From: Streptomyces thermolilacinus SPC6
GTDB taxonomy: Bacteria > Actinomycetota > Actinomycetes > Streptomycetales > Streptomycetaceae
Assembly: GCF_000478605.2 (NCBI RefSeq)
Contig: NZ_ASHX02000001.1
Coordinates: 5,037,001-5,101,000 of the forward strand
Length of the DNA: 64,000 nt
Reading direction: 5' to 3'
Below are positions 55,066 through 63,646 of this stretch, piece after piece (position 1 is the stretch's first letter; each line of letters opens with the position of its first letter). Under the pieces are notes generated by a model. That model saw nothing but the letters and a program-made list of their open reading frames with translations. It had not been told where the DNA came from and did no database searches. The translations under genes and the position numbers were made by a program.

Positions 55066-56277
55066 ATGCAGACGATCGACACACTTCTCGAGCAGGGGGT
55101 CGAAGGCAAGCGGGTCTTCGTCCGTGCCGACCTCAACGTGCCGCTCGACGGCACCACCATCACCGACGACGGCCGCATCCGTGCCGTCCTGCCCACCATC
55201 AAGGCACTCGTCGAGGCGGGCGCCAAGGTCGTCGTGGCGTCCCACCTGGGCCGCCCCAAGGGCGCCCCGGACCCGGCGTTCTCGCTGCGCCCCGCCGCCG
55301 AGCGCCTCGGCGAGCTGCTCGGCGCGCCCGTCGCGTTCGCGGGCGACACGATCGGCAGCGAGGCCCACGACGCGGTGGGCGGCCTCCAGACCGGTCAGGT
55401 CGCGGTCATCGAGAACCTCCGCTTCAACGCGGGCGAGACGTCCAAGGACGACGCCGAGCGCGCCGAGTTCGCCGCCCGCCTCGCCGCCCTCGCCGACGTC
55501 TACGTCGGTGACGGCTTCGGCGCCGTGCACCGCAAGCACGCCTCGGTGTTCGACCTGCCGAAGCTGCTGCCCTGCTACGCCGGTCACCTCATCGCCACCG
55601 AGGTCGGCGTCCTGAAGAAGCTGACCGACGACGTCAAGCGGCCGTACGTGGTCGTCCTGGGCGGCGCCAAGGTCTCCGACAAGCTCGGCGTCATCGACCA
55701 CCTGCTGGAGAAGGCCGACCGCATCCTGATCGGCGGCGGCATGGCGTACACCTTCCTCAAGGCCAAGGGCCACGAGGTCGGCATCTCGCTGCTCCAGGAG
55801 GACCAGATCCCGGCCGTCCTGGACTACCTGGACCGCGCGGAGAAGCGCGGCGTGGAGTTCGTCCTCCCCGTGGACGTGCTGGTCTCCGCCGAGTTCCCGG
55901 ACCTGAGGACGAAGGCCCCGGCCAATCCCACCACCGTCGCCGCGGACGCGATCCCCGCCGACCAGGAGGGCCTCGACATCGGCCCGAAGACCCGCGAGCT
56001 GTACGCCTCGAAGCTCGCCGACGCCGCGACCGTCTTCTGGAACGGTCCGATGGGCGTCTTCGAGCACCCCGACTACGCCCAGGGCACCAAGGCCGTCGCC
56101 CAGGCGCTCGTCGACTCCCCGGCCTTCACGGTCGTCGGCGGTGGCGACTCCGCCGCGGCCGTCCGGATCCTGGGCTTCGACGAGAACGCATTCGGCCACA
56201 TCTCGACCGGCGGCGGCGCCAGCCTCGAATACCTCGAGGGCAAGACGCTTCCCGGCCTCGCCGCACTGGAGGACTGA
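55066..56277 (+). CDS. pgk: Phosphoglycerate kinase
   Basis: 403 residues, single-copy length. [31 protein letters not shown], the hinge/ADP site [19 protein letters not shown], and GGGDSAAAV near the end with [13 protein letters not shown] are complete. Makes ATP and 3-phosphoglycerate from 1,3-BPG. ATG 55066 with AAGGAG about 10 bases upstream. 5 bases from tpiA, so co-transcribed. Confidence 0.97.
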   Translation: MQTIDTLLEQGVEGKRVFVRADLNVPLDGTTITDDGRIRAVLPTIKALVEAGAKVVVASHLGRPKGAPDPAFSLRPAAERLGELLGAPVAFAGDTIGSEAHDAVGGLQTGQVAVIENLRFNAGETSKDDAERAEFAARLAALADVYVGDGFGAVHRKHASVFDLPKLLPCYAGHLIATEVGVLKKLTDDVKRPYVVVLGGAKVSDKLGVIDHLLEKADRILIGGGMAYTFLKAKGHEVGISLLQEDQIPAVLDYLDRAEKRGVEFVLPVDVLVSAEFPDLRTKAPANPTTVAADAIPADQEGLDIGPKTRELYASKLADAATVFWNGPMGVFEHPDYAQGTKAVAQALVDSPAFTVVGGGDSAAAVRILGFDENAFGHISTGGGASLEYLEGKTLPGLAALED

Positions 56278-56282
56278 ACACC

Positions 56283-57059
56283 GTGACCACCCGCACCCCG
56301 CTGATGGCGGGCAACTGGAAGATGAACCTCAACCACCTCGAGGCCATCGCGCACGTCCAGAAGCTCGCCTTCGCCCTCACCGACAAGGACTACGAGGACG
56401 TCGAGGTCGCCGTCCTGCCGCCCTTCACCGACCTGCGCTCCGTGCAGACCCTGGTGGACAGCGACAAGCTGAAGATCAAGTACGGCGCGCAGGACCTGTC
56501 CGTGCACGACTCCGGGGCGTACACCGGTGAGATCTCCGGCGCCATGCTCGCCAAGCTGCGGTGCTCCTACGTCGCCGTGGGCCACTCCGAGCGCCGCCAG
56601 TACCACGGCGAGACCGACACGACCTGCAACGAGAAGGTGAAGGCCGCGTTCCGGCACGGCGTGACCCCGATCCTCTGCGTCGGCGAGGGCCTCGACGTCC
56701 GCAAGGCCGGCGACCAGGTCGCCTACACGCTCGCCCAGCTCGACGGCGGCCTCAAGAGCATTCCCGCCGAGCAGGCCGAGACGATCGTCATCGCGTACGA
56801 GCCGGTGTGGGCCATCGGCACCGGCGAGGTCGCCACCCCCGAGGACGCGCAGGAGGTGTGCGGCGCCATCCGCGGCCGCCTCGCCGAGCTGTACTCGCAG
56901 GAGCTGGCCGACAAGGTCCGCATCCAGTACGGCGGCTCCGTGAAGTCCGGCAACATCGCCGCGATCATGGCGCAGCCCGATGTGGACGGCGCCCTGGTCG
57001 GCGGGGCCGCGCTGGACCCGGAGGAGTTCGTCAAGATCGTCCGCTTCCGCGACCAGTGA
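56283..57059 (+). CDS. tpiA: Triosephosphate isomerase
   Basis: 258 residues. Active-site Lys13 in NWKMN, electrophile His101 in VGHSERR, base Glu173 in [11 protein letters not shown], and the phosphate-gripping loop [13 protein letters not shown] and GALVGGAAL. Interconverts DHAP and G3P. GTG 56283 directly after pgk. The last gene of the gap-pgk-tpiA group; a strong stem-loop follows. Confidence 0.97.
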   Translation: MTTRTPLMAGNWKMNLNHLEAIAHVQKLAFALTDKDYEDVEVAVLPPFTDLRSVQTLVDSDKLKIKYGAQDLSVHDSGAYTGEISGAMLAKLRCSYVAVGHSERRQYHGETDTTCNEKVKAAFRHGVTPILCVGEGLDVRKAGDQVAYTLAQLDGGLKSIPAEQAETIVIAYEPVWAIGTGEVATPEDAQEVCGAIRGRLAELYSQELADKVRIQYGGSVKSGNIAAIMAQPDVDGALVGGAALDPEEFVKIVRFRDQ

Positions 57060-57091
57060 GTATGCGGTAGAGCGGAATCGTCGTACCCTTG

Positions 57092-57126
57092 CGGGGGCCC
57101 GGGGCTCTGGGTGAGCCCGGGCCCCC
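57092..57126 (+). terminator. tpiA terminator
   Basis: CGGGGGCCCGGGGCT (57092-57106) pairs with AGCCCGGGCCCCCG (57113-57126): 14 pairs with one bulged G and a 6-base loop. Confidence 0.85.
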
Positions 57127-57172
57127 GTCGTCCATCCAGTCCGAGAGAATTGCCAGGAAGTAGGGTCCAGCC

Positions 57173-57409
57173 GTGATTATGGGGTTCTCGATCGCCCTGA
57201 TCGTGTTCAGCCTGCTGCTGATGCTGCTGGTGCTGATGCACAAGGGGAAGGGCGGCGGTCTCTCCGACATGTTCGGTGGCGGTATGCAGTCCTCCGTCGG
57301 TGGCTCCTCGGTCGCCGAGCGCAACCTCGACCGCATCACCGTCGTCGTCGGCCTGCTCTGGGTCGCCTGCATCGTCGTCGTGGGGCTGCTCGTCAAGCTG
57401 GACGGCTGA
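57173..57409 (+). CDS. secG: Preprotein translocase subunit SecG
   Basis: 78 residues, two TM helices (FSIALIVFSLLLMLLVLMHKG and RITVVVGLLWVACIVVVGLL) joined by the SecG-typical GGLSDMFGGGMQSSVGGSS loop. Accessory subunit of the SecYEG channel. GTG 57173 chosen; ATG 57179 two codons on is an alternative. TAGGGT at 57161-57166 ends 6 bases before the GTG, so transcription may start at the GTG, while AGGAAG at 57155-57160 is rather far for a ribosome site. Confidence 0.95.
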   Translation: MIMGFSIALIVFSLLLMLLVLMHKGKGGGLSDMFGGGMQSSVGGSSVAERNLDRITVVVGLLWVACIVVVGLLVKLDG

Positions 57410-57478
57410 CCGGCCGTTCCCCGGCCCGCCGTCCCGGCGTCCCGCGTCCGCGTCCCGGCGGCGGGGTAACTCCCGTCA

Positions 57479-57507
57479 CTGGACGCGCGTTGGGCCTTAC
57501 GTAGACT
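57479..57507 (+). promoter_or_regulatory. Promoter of the RbpA-family gene
   Basis: CTGGAC (57479-57484), 17 bases, TAGACT (57502-57507). Transcription near 57514; AGGGAG precedes GTG 57547. Confidence 0.55.
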
Positions 57508-57546
57508 GGGGCATCCTCGAGCACCATCACGCAGGGAGTGACGACC

Positions 57547-57882
57547 GTGGCAAGTGGCAACGCGATCCGGGGAAGCCGGGTCGGGGCGGGGCCGATGGGG
57601 GAGGCCGAGCGCGGCGAGTCCGCACCCCGGCTCCGCATTTCCTTCTGGTGCTCCAACGGGCACGAGACACAGCCGAGCTTCGCCAGCGACGCACAGGTCC
57701 CCGACACGTGGGACTGCCCCCGGTGCGGCTTCCCGGCAGGTCAGGACCGGGACAACCCGCCGGACCCGCCGCGCACCGAGCCGTACAAGACGCACCTGGC
57801 GTACGTCAGGGAGCGACGCAGCGACGCGGACGGCGAGGCGATCCTGGCCGAGGCGCTGGCCAAACTGCGCGGCGAGATCTGA
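57547..57882 (+). CDS. RbpA-family RNA polymerase-binding protein
   Basis: 111 residues. IRGSRVGAGPMGEAERGESAPR matches the N-terminal tail of RbpA; WCSNGH...VPDTWDCPRCGFPAG is the zinc/core domain (Cys35, His39, Cys57, Cys60); EPYKTHLAYVRERRSDADGEAILAEALAKLR is the sigma-interacting C-terminal helix (compare THWDMLLERR of mycobacterial RbpA). RbpA-type proteins stabilise open complexes with group 1/2 sigma factors. Streptomyces have two paralogues, and by its divergent middle this one may be the RbpB-type. GTG 57547 fits the family start ASGNAIRGS. Confidence 0.88.
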   Translation: MASGNAIRGSRVGAGPMGEAERGESAPRLRISFWCSNGHETQPSFASDAQVPDTWDCPRCGFPAGQDRDNPPDPPRTEPYKTHLAYVRERRSDADGEAILAEALAKLRGEI

Positions 57883-57907
57883 GTTCCGGCACCCCACGGC
57901 ACAGCAC

Positions 57908-57950
57908 GGGCCCTGCCCGCGAGACCACCACGGTCTCCGCGAGCGGGGCC
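57908..57950 (+). terminator. Terminator after the RbpA-family gene
   Basis: GGGCCC...CGCGAGACC pairs with GGTCTCCGCG...GGGGCCC around a short loop (ACCAC), with internal mismatches; followed by TCTTCGTTCT. Confidence 0.6.
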
Positions 57951-57963
57951 CTCTTCGTTCTCC

Positions 57964-58006
57964 TGTGGACAACACGCCCACCCCGCCAACTCCGACCTGT
58001 GGACAA
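57964..58006. promoter_or_regulatory. Two perfect DnaA boxes upstream of pgi
   Basis: TGTGGACAA at 57964-57972 and 57998-58006, i.e. TTGTCCACA on the minus strand, the preferred Streptomyces DnaA box. Same orientation, 34 bp apart (centre to centre), each within CCTGTGGACAA. No gene for replication is nearby. A TAGGTT -10-like sequence lies at 58032-58037, so they are placed to affect pgi transcription. Confidence 0.65.
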
Positions 58007-58083
58007 GTCGGTGGGAGGGGGGCAGATCAATTAGGTTGGAGGGGCAGCGGGGCAAGCAGGCAGGTACGAGAAGAAGTGGGCTG

Positions 58084-59748
58084 ATGTCCAACATGAACGC
58101 AGAAAGCAGCCGCCCGAGGCTGACCCGGATGCCGGAGTGGGCCGCCCTGGCGGAGCACCGCGAGCGGTTCGGCACGACCCATCTGCGCGAGCTGTTCGCC
58201 GCCCGGCCGACGCGCGGCACCGACTACACCCTGCGGGTCGGCGACCTGTATCTGGACTACTCCAAGCAGCTCGTCACGGACGAGACCCTGACGCTGCTGC
58301 GCCGGCTCGCCGAGGCCACCGGCGTCGCGGAGCTGAGGGACGCCATGTTCCGCGGCGAGAAGATCAACACGACGGAGCACCGGGCCGTCCTCCACACCGC
58401 GCTGCGCGCCCCGCGCGACGCCGTCGTCGAGGTGGACGGGGAGAACGTGGTCCCCGGTGTGCACGCAGTCCTCGACCGGATGGCCGACTTCTCGGAGCGC
58501 GTCCGCTCCGGCGCCTGGACGGGCCACACCGGAAAGCGCATCAGGAACGTCGTGAACATCGGCATCGGCGGCTCCGACCTCGGCCCCGCCATGGCGTACG
58601 AGGCGCTGCGCGCCTACACACACCGCGACCTGACGTTCCGTTTCGTCTCCAACGTCGACGGCGCCGACCTGCACGAGGCGATCCGCGACCTGGACGCGGA
58701 GGAGACGCTCTTCATCATCGCGTCCAAGACGTTCACCACCATCGAGACCATCACCAACGCGACGTCCGCCCGCGAGTGGCTGCTCGGGGAGCTGAAGGCA
58801 GGCCAGCAGGCCGTCGCCCGGCACTTCGTGGCCCTGTCCACCAACGCCGGGAAGGTCCAGGACTTCGGCATCGACACGGCGAACATGTTCGAGTTCTGGG
58901 ACTGGGTCGGCGGGCGCTACTCGTACGACTCCGCCATCGGCCTGTCCCTGATGATCGCCATCGGCCCGGACCGGTTCCGCGAGATGCTCGACGGCTTCCA
59001 TCTGATGGACGAGCACTTCCGCACCGCCCCGCCGGAGGAGAACGCCCCGCTGCTGCTGGGCCTCCTCGGCGTCTGGTACGGCGCGTTCTTCGACGCCCAG
59101 TCGCACGCGGTGCTGCCGTACTCGCACTACCTTTCCAAGTTCACCGCGTACCTCCAGCAGCTCGACATGGAGTCGAACGGCAAGTCCGTGGACCGCGACG
59201 GGCAGCCGGTCGAGTGGCAGACCGGCCCGGTCGTCTGGGGCACGCCGGGCACGAACGGGCAGCACGCCTACTTCCAGCTGATCCACCAGGGCACGAAGAC
59301 GATCCCGGCCGACTTCATCGGCTTCGCCAAGCCCGTCGGGGACCTGCTGCCGCACCTCGTCGCCCAGCACGACCTGCTGATGGCCAACTTCTTCGCCCAG
59401 ACGCAGGCCCTGGCCTTCGGCAAGACCGCCGACGAGGTGCGGGCGGAGGGCGTGCCCGAGGAGCTGGTGCCGCACAAGACGTTCCACGGCAACCACCCGA
59501 CGACCACGATCCTCGCCGACGAGCTGACCCCGTCCGTCCTGGGCCAGCTGGTCGCCCTGTACGAGCACAAGGTGTTCGTCCAGGGCGCGATCTGGAACAT
59601 CGACTCCTTCGACCAGTGGGGCGTCGAGCTGGGCAAGGTCCTCGCCAAGCGGATCGAGCCCGTCCTGACGCAGGGCGTCGGCGGCGAGGGCCTCGACAGC
59701 TCCACGGCGGCCCTGGCCGCCGCCTACCGGGCGCTGCGGGCGGGGTGA
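58084..59748 (+). CDS. pgi: Glucose-6-phosphate isomerase
   Basis: 554 residues, the long bacterial/eukaryotic PGI form. [52 protein letters not shown] (active-site region), [13 protein letters not shown] and [14 protein letters not shown] are present. Interconverts G6P and F6P. ATG 58084 ([12 protein letters not shown]) chosen; ATG 58093 is in frame. Just upstream are two DnaA boxes. Followed 4 bases later by a PH-domain gene. The pentose-phosphate genes pgl and opcA lie about 3 kb on, in opposite orientation. Confidence 0.96.
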   Translation: MSNMNAESSRPRLTRMPEWAALAEHRERFGTTHLRELFAARPTRGTDYTLRVGDLYLDYSKQLVTDETLTLLRRLAEATGVAELRDAMFRGEKINTTEHRAVLHTALRAPRDAVVEVDGENVVPGVHAVLDRMADFSERVRSGAWTGHTGKRIRNVVNIGIGGSDLGPAMAYEALRAYTHRDLTFRFVSNVDGADLHEAIRDLDAEETLFIIASKTFTTIETITNATSAREWLLGELKAGQQAVARHFVALSTNAGKVQDFGIDTANMFEFWDWVGGRYSYDSAIGLSLMIAIGPDRFREMLDGFHLMDEHFRTAPPEENAPLLLGLLGVWYGAFFDAQSHAVLPYSHYLSKFTAYLQQLDMESNGKSVDRDGQPVEWQTGPVVWGTPGTNGQHAYFQLIHQGTKTIPADFIGFAKPVGDLLPHLVAQHDLLMANFFAQTQALAFGKTADEVRAEGVPEELVPHKTFHGNHPTTTILADELTPSVLGQLVALYEHKVFVQGAIWNIDSFDQWGVELGKVLAKRIEPVLTQGVGGEGLDSSTAALAAAYRALRAG

Positions 59749-59752
59749 CGTG

Positions 59753-60253
59753 ATGCGGGGGGAGAACGGGGTGCGGCTGCGGCCGCCGAGGAACACGCTC
59801 GACGAGCGGGCCGTCGCCTGGTGGCGCGCGCAGTGGCTGCTGACGACGGCCGTCCCGACGGTCGTCCTGGCCGTGCTGGGCGCCTTCCTGGAGCCCGCCC
59901 GGGCCTGGCTGCTCGCGGCCGCCGGAGCGGTCGCCGCGATGGGACTCGTGTGCACCGCGTTCTTCCCCCGCTGGTGGTTCCGGGTCCACCGGTGGGAGGT
60001 GACGGACGAGGCGGTCTACGTCCGCACCGGTTTCTTCTGGCAGGAGTGGCGGATCGCCCCCATGTCGCGCATCCAGACCGTGGACACGGTCCGCGGGCCC
60101 CTGGAGCAGGCGTTCCGGCTCGCCACGGTCACGGTCACCACGGCCTCCGCCAAGGGCGCGGTCACCATCGCCGGACTGGACCACCGTCTGGCCGCCGACC
60201 TCGCCGAGCGCCTGACGCTGATCACCCGCGGCACCCCGGGAGACGCGACATGA
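59753..60253 (+). CDS. PH-domain membrane protein (YdbS-like)
   Basis: 166 residues. Two TM helices (WLLTTAVPTVVLAVLGAFLEP and AWLLAAAGAVAAMGLVCTAFF) then a bacterial PH domain (YVRTGFFWQEWRIAPMSRIQTVDTVRGPLEQAFRLATVTVTTASA). With the next gene it forms the YdbS/YdbT pair common in Firmicutes and actinobacteria, membrane proteins of unknown function. Start uncertain: ATG 59753 is 4 bases after the pgi stop; GTG 59771 has the better ribosome site (GGGGGGAG). Its TGA overlaps the next ATG. Confidence 0.85.
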   Translation: MRGENGVRLRPPRNTLDERAVAWWRAQWLLTTAVPTVVLAVLGAFLEPARAWLLAAAGAVAAMGLVCTAFFPRWWFRVHRWEVTDEAVYVRTGFFWQEWRIAPMSRIQTVDTVRGPLEQAFRLATVTVTTASAKGAVTIAGLDHRLAADLAERLTLITRGTPGDAT

Positions 60254-61836
60254 CCACCCCGCACGGCGCGGCGGCCCCCGACGGCCGGGACGCCCCGCGC
60301 GCTGCCGCCGCCGACAGCCGGGACGCCTCGCCCCGTCCTGGTGAGTGGCGGGGGCTCGATCCTCGGACGGCGGTGGTCACCGGGGCCGCCGGGGCCGGAT
60401 TCGCGGCCGGTGGCGCCGTACCGGCGTTCCTCGGGCTGACCGGGCCGCTGGGGGTGCCGGGGGCGCTGCTCGTGGTGGTCGCCGGGTTCCTGCTGCTCGT
60501 CGCGGGCGGGGTCGCCCTCGAGTACGTTCGGTGCCGCCGCACCCGGTACCGCGTCGGGGACGAGCGGGTCGAGCTCCAGTCGCGGCTGTTCGTCCTCGAC
60601 CGGCGCCGCTCCCTGCCCCGCGAGCGCATCCGCAGCGTGGACCTGACGGCCCATCTGCTGCTGCGCCTCCTCGGCCTGGTGAAGGTTCGCATCGGCACGG
60701 GCGAGAGCACCGGCGGCGCCGAGTCCACCCTGGAGCTGCACGCCGTCGGCCGAGCCGAGGGGGAGCGGCTGCGGCGCGAACTGCTGCGCCGCGCCGCCGG
60801 ACCGGACACGACGGCCCGCCACGACGGCGAGCTCGCCGTGCTCGACCCGGCCTGGATCAGATACGCGCCGGTGTCGTTCGTCGCGCCGCTCCTCGGCGGT
60901 GCGGCGGTCGGCGGTGTGATGCAGGTCAGCGAGTGGTTCGGGGTGCAGGGCGAGGTCATCGACCGGGTCGGCGACCTGTTCCGGCAGACGCCGGTCGTGT
61001 GGATCGTCGTCACGCTCGCCGCCGCCGCGCTCCTCGCCGGGGTCGTCGGCGCGCTCGCCCTATGGGTCGAGATGTGGTGGAACTTCCGGCTGGAGCGCGA
61101 GCCCGGCGGCACGCTGCGGGTGCGGCGCGGGCTGCTCACCGCGAGGTCCCTGTCCATCGAGGAGCGGCGGCTGCGCGGCGTCGAACTGGTCGAGCCGCTC
61201 GGCATCAGGCTGTTCGGGGCCGCGCGGATTGACGCCGTCGCCACGGGCCTCGCCCAGGGCTCCGACGACAAGCACGACACGCACAAGTCGCTGCTGCCCG
61301 CCGTGCCCCGCCGGGTGGCCGACGAGGTCGCCGCCCGCGTGCTGCGCGAGCCCGCACCGCCCACCGGCGCCCCGCTCACCCGCCACCCACGGGCGGCCCG
61401 CGCGCGGCGGCTGCGCTGGGCGACAGGTGCCGCGCTGGTGCCCGCCTTCGTCCTCGCCGTGCTCGGCGCCGCGCTGGACGTCCGCGCCCTGCTGTACGCC
61501 GCCGGGGCGACGGCCCTGCTGCTCGTGCCGTGCGCCGTGCTCCTCGCCCTCGACGCGTACCGGAACCTGGGGCACGGCATATCCGGCGGCTACCTGGTGG
61601 CGCGGTCCGGGACGGTACGCCGCTCGACCGTGGCCCTCCAGCGCGGCGGCGTCATCGGGTGGACGCTCAAGCAGTCGTACGCCCAGCGGCGCGCCGGGCT
61701 GCTGACGCTCACCGCGACCACGGCGGCGGGCGACGGCGCCTACGACGTGTACGACACGGACGAGAGCGAGGGCCTGCGCTTCGCGGCCGCCGCCGTACCG
61801 GGGCTCCTGGAGCCGTTCCTCGAACCGGCGGAGTGA
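60250..61836 (+). CDS. PH-domain membrane protein (YdbT-like)
   Basis: 528 residues. After a disordered A/D/R-rich 30 residues come three bacterial PH domains (YRVGDERVELQSRLFVLDRR; FRLEREPGGTLRVRRGLLTAR; YLVARSGTVRRSTVALQRGG) between pairs of TM helices (about 55-95, 215-275, 395-440). Third domain ends with SYAQRRAGLLTLTATTAAG. Overlaps the preceding YdbS-like gene by ATGA, so the two products probably form a complex in the membrane. Function unknown. Confidence 0.88.
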   Translation: MTTPHGAAAPDGRDAPRAAAADSRDASPRPGEWRGLDPRTAVVTGAAGAGFAAGGAVPAFLGLTGPLGVPGALLVVVAGFLLLVAGGVALEYVRCRRTRYRVGDERVELQSRLFVLDRRRSLPRERIRSVDLTAHLLLRLLGLVKVRIGTGESTGGAESTLELHAVGRAEGERLRRELLRRAAGPDTTARHDGELAVLDPAWIRYAPVSFVAPLLGGAAVGGVMQVSEWFGVQGEVIDRVGDLFRQTPVVWIVVTLAAAALLAGVVGALALWVEMWWNFRLEREPGGTLRVRRGLLTARSLSIEERRLRGVELVEPLGIRLFGAARIDAVATGLAQGSDDKHDTHKSLLPAVPRRVADEVAARVLREPAPPTGAPLTRHPRAARARRLRWATGAALVPAFVLAVLGAALDVRALLYAAGATALLLVPCAVLLALDAYRNLGHGISGGYLVARSGTVRRSTVALQRGGVIGWTLKQSYAQRRAGLLTLTATTAAGDGAYDVYDTDESEGLRFAAAAVPGLLEPFLEPAE

Positions 61837-61893
61837 CGCGGCGGCACGGGGCCGGAATGGTCACCTCCGCCCGTCGTTGGCGACCATGGCCGG

Positions 61894-62742
61894 ATGACGC
61901 ACACAAGCCGACGTACCGTCCTCACCGCGCTCGCCACCGCCGCCGTCGCGGGGCCGCTGGTGGGCACCGTGGCCGCCGCACCGGCCCACGCCACCGACGA
62001 GTTCGACCTGTACACCTCCAACACCGACCTGTACACCAAGCTGGCCGGGCAGGAGGGCACCGAGTTCGCCCGCCGCTACAAGCGGCACGAGCTCCTCGAC
62101 CACAGCTACACCGACAGACACCCCTACAACCGCACCACCGTCCTCGCCATGCACGGCGGCGGCATCGAGATGGGCACGTCCGAACTGTGCTTCGGCATAG
62201 CCGGATACCACCCCGCCACCCTCCAGCCCCTCGACGACGGCCTCGGCGTCCACGACTACTGGATGTTCGAGGGCCTGCGCAGCTCCAACAACCGCGAGCT
62301 GCACGTCACCGCCAAGAACAACGACGACCACGTCTGTCAGTCGATGGTCCGCTCCAGCCTCAACGTCCTCAGCCTGCACGGCTGCACGGCCGCCCAGGCC
62401 CACACGGCCAACCCCCAGGCGGTGGTGGTCGGCGGGCTCAACGAGCGGTTCAAGTCCCTGCTGAAGGCGGAGTTCGACCGGGTGGGCATCGCCTGGAAGG
62501 ACGGCAACGACCCGGAGGTCCGCGACCTGGCGGGCATCAACCCCGACAACCCCTGCAACCGCACGATGCTCGGCAAGGGCGGTCAGCTGGAGCTCACCAC
62601 GGAGCTGCGCGCCGCGATGTTCTCCGTCAACACCCGCGCGGGACGCGCCGGCAGCACGACGCCGAAGTACTGGGACTTCGTCCGCGCCTGTCGCACCGCC
62701 GTCGCCAAGCTGCACCAGGGCCCCGACCAGGTCATCCTCTGA
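61894..62742 (+). CDS. Secreted poly-gamma-glutamate hydrolase family protein
   Basis: 282 residues. Tat signal TSRRTVLTALATAAVAG, cleavage near APAHA at about 33. PghP/DUF867 domain: VLAMHGGGIEMGTSEL with His87 and Glu92, LHVTAKNNDDHVC, LSLHGC and VVVGGLNERF, giving the zinc-peptidase-like site known from phage poly-gamma-glutamate hydrolases. It would degrade capsular gamma-PGA, perhaps of Bacillus competitors, or act on host phage barriers; both are inference. No clear ribosome site before ATG 61894. Confidence 0.88.
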   Translation: MTHTSRRTVLTALATAAVAGPLVGTVAAAPAHATDEFDLYTSNTDLYTKLAGQEGTEFARRYKRHELLDHSYTDRHPYNRTTVLAMHGGGIEMGTSELCFGIAGYHPATLQPLDDGLGVHDYWMFEGLRSSNNRELHVTAKNNDDHVCQSMVRSSLNVLSLHGCTAAQAHTANPQAVVVGGLNERFKSLLKAEFDRVGIAWKDGNDPEVRDLAGINPDNPCNRTMLGKGGQLELTTELRAAMFSVNTRAGRAGSTTPKYWDFVRACRTAVAKLHQGPDQVIL

Positions 62743-62794
62743 CCTGACCCGGAACGGCGAAACACGGGAGGTTCCCCGAAGGCCCGGAACGGCC

Positions 62795-62832
62795 GGAGGC
62801 CCGGTCCGCGAACCCTCGCGGACCGGGCCTCC
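62795..62832. terminator. Terminator between the hydrolase gene and pgl
   Basis: Perfect 16-bp stem GGAGGCCCGGTCCGCG (62795-62810), loop AACCCT, CGCGGACCGGGCCTCC (62817-62832), between convergent genes. Confidence 0.9.
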
Positions 62833-62863
62833 GCCCGTACTGTGCCGATCTGTTGACGTGCGG

Positions 62864-63646
62864 TCAGGCGGCTCCGACCGGGTACAGGTCGCGCGGCAGC
62901 CGGGCCGCCGCGGCCGTGTCCAGCAGCCACAGCGTCCGGGCCTGCCCGTAGGCGCCCGCCGCCGGGGCCTGCACCTCACCGGCGCCGGACAGGGCGACGG
63001 CCACGGCCTGCGCCTTGTCCTCACCGGCCGCCAGCAGCCACACCTCGCGCGCCGCCCGGACCGCCGGGAGCGTCAGGGAGATCCGGGTGGGCGGCGGCTT
63101 CGGCGCGCCGTGCACGCCCACCACCGTCCGCTCGGTCTCCCGCACGGCCGGGTGCTCCGGGAACAGCGACGCCACATGGGTGTCCGGGCCGACACCCAGC
63201 AGGAGCACGTCGAACCGGGGGACGGATCCCCGGTCCTCCGGGCGGGTCGCCTCGGCCAGCTCCTCCGCGTACGCGGCGGCGGCCGCGTCGGCGTCCGTCC
63301 CGTACGCGCCGTCCGCCGACGGCATCGGGTGCACCCGCGCCGGGTCGAGCGGCACATGGTCGAGCAGCGCCTCGCGGGCCTGGGTGACGTTCCGTTCGGG
63401 GTCGCCCTCGGGCAGGAACCGCTCGTCGCCCCACCACAGGTCGAGCCGCGACCAGTCGATCGCGTCCCGCGCGGGGGCCGTGCGGAGCGCGGCCAGCAGA
63501 CCGTTGCCGTTGCGGCCGCCGGTCAGGACCACCGACGCGGAACCGCGGGCGGCCTGCGCGTCCACGATCCGGGTGACGAGCCGGGCGGCGGCGGCCTGCG
63601 CCATCAGCTCCTTGTCGCGGTGGACGACCAGCTGCGGTGCGTTCAC
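62864..63646 (-). CDS. pgl: 6-phosphogluconolactonase
   Basis: 260 residues, DevB/SOL type. VVLTGGRNGNGLLAAL (sugar-phosphate loop), DWSRLDLWWGDERFLPEGDPERN with the catalytic region, LLLGVGPDTHVASLFP and RISLTLPAVRAAREVWLLAAGEDKA are family marks. Position LTGG-R-NG differs slightly from the usual SGGxTP. Second enzyme of the oxidative pentose phosphate pathway. GTG 63644-63646 overlaps the opcA TGA, so it is coupled to opcA, as in the zwf-opcA-pgl operon of actinobacteria. Confidence 0.95.
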   Translation of the reverse strand: MNAPQLVVHRDKELMAQAAAARLVTRIVDAQAARGSASVVLTGGRNGNGLLAALRTAPARDAIDWSRLDLWWGDERFLPEGDPERNVTQAREALLDHVPLDPARVHPMPSADGAYGTDADAAAAAYAEELAEATRPEDRGSVPRFDVLLLGVGPDTHVASLFPEHPAVRETERTVVGVHGAPKPPPTRISLTLPAVRAAREVWLLAAGEDKAQAVAVALSGAGEVQAPAAGAYGQARTLWLLDTAAAARLPRDLYPVGAA

